5,151 nt of DNA from the NCBI GenBank assembly GCA_964519365.1, contig CAZFHP010000082.1, positions 1-5,151 of the forward strand, in the 5' to 3' direction. Below are positions 5,138-5,151 of this stretch, piece by piece (position 1 is the first letter of the stretch; each line of letters begins with the position of its first letter). The DNA comes from CAZFHP01 sp964519365. Lineage in GTDB: Bacteria; Babelota; Babeliae; Babelales; RVW-14. Both the position numbers and the translations under genes were made by a program. The notes under the pieces were generated by a model that was given only the letters and a program-made list of their open reading frames with translations, was not told the origin of the DNA and ran no database searches.

Positions 5138-5151
5138 CAGCCTTGGCATGG
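5074..5151. repeat. GC-rich structured element, cut by the right edge
   Basis: A sharply GC-rich block after AT-rich DNA, with nested inverted repeats. Besides the stems of the terminator there are ATGCC (5117-5121) / GGCAT (5145-5149) and GGCT (5132-5135) / AGCC (5139-5142) around a TTC loop. No reading frame or known RNA family is recognised. It may be a dispersed palindromic element of the same general kind as the GC-rich insertion in the first gene. Confidence 0.5.

Overview
The window holds four protein-coding genes, one of them cut by the left edge, and a set of short palindromic or GC-rich repeat elements in otherwise AT-leaning DNA. It looks bacterial: Shine-Dalgarno sequences of the GGGG type, cleavable signal peptides and a bacterial-type aminopeptidase P. 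The mix of repeat-rich secreted proteins, WD40-like blades and dispersed palindromes would fit a host-associated lineage such as Candidatus Dependentiae (TM6). That assignment is inference from general gene style, not from a marker gene, and should be held loosely.

Left part (1-2908, + strand): two adjacent genes, apparently one operon, share an unusual 49-residue repeat. Each repeat carries 11-residue SNA-containing steps, a Cys-Cys pair and an acidic helical linker. The first gene (3-1004, start outside the window) continues after its repeats into a GC-rich stretch that reads like an in-frame inserted dispersed repeat, then into two WD40-like blades. The second gene (1022-2908) has a signal peptide, about five of the same repeats and a C-terminal beta-solenoid-like domain. 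A 55-bp stretch is identical between the two genes, which points to recent recombination or gene conversion.

Middle (2909-3650): a palindromic element lies between convergent genes. It is followed by a minus-strand gene for a small Lys/Glu-rich exported protein of unknown function (2958-3512). A 138-bp divergent intergenic region then carries overlapping back-to-back sigma70-like promoters.

Right part (3651-5151): a complete Xaa-Pro aminopeptidase (M24B, pepP) with all metal ligands, then 211 bp without a gene. That tail contains a tight hairpin, an inverted 29-bp copy of the palindromic element seen at 2916, and a GC-rich structured element. The last ends in a T-tract on the minus strand and is probably the terminator of a minus-strand gene beyond the right edge.

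No tRNA, rRNA, CRISPR array, transposase or phage gene was recognised. The most unusual content is the shared SNA/Cys-Cys repeat system of the two left-hand genes and the repeat that appears to have been domesticated inside the coding sequence of the first.
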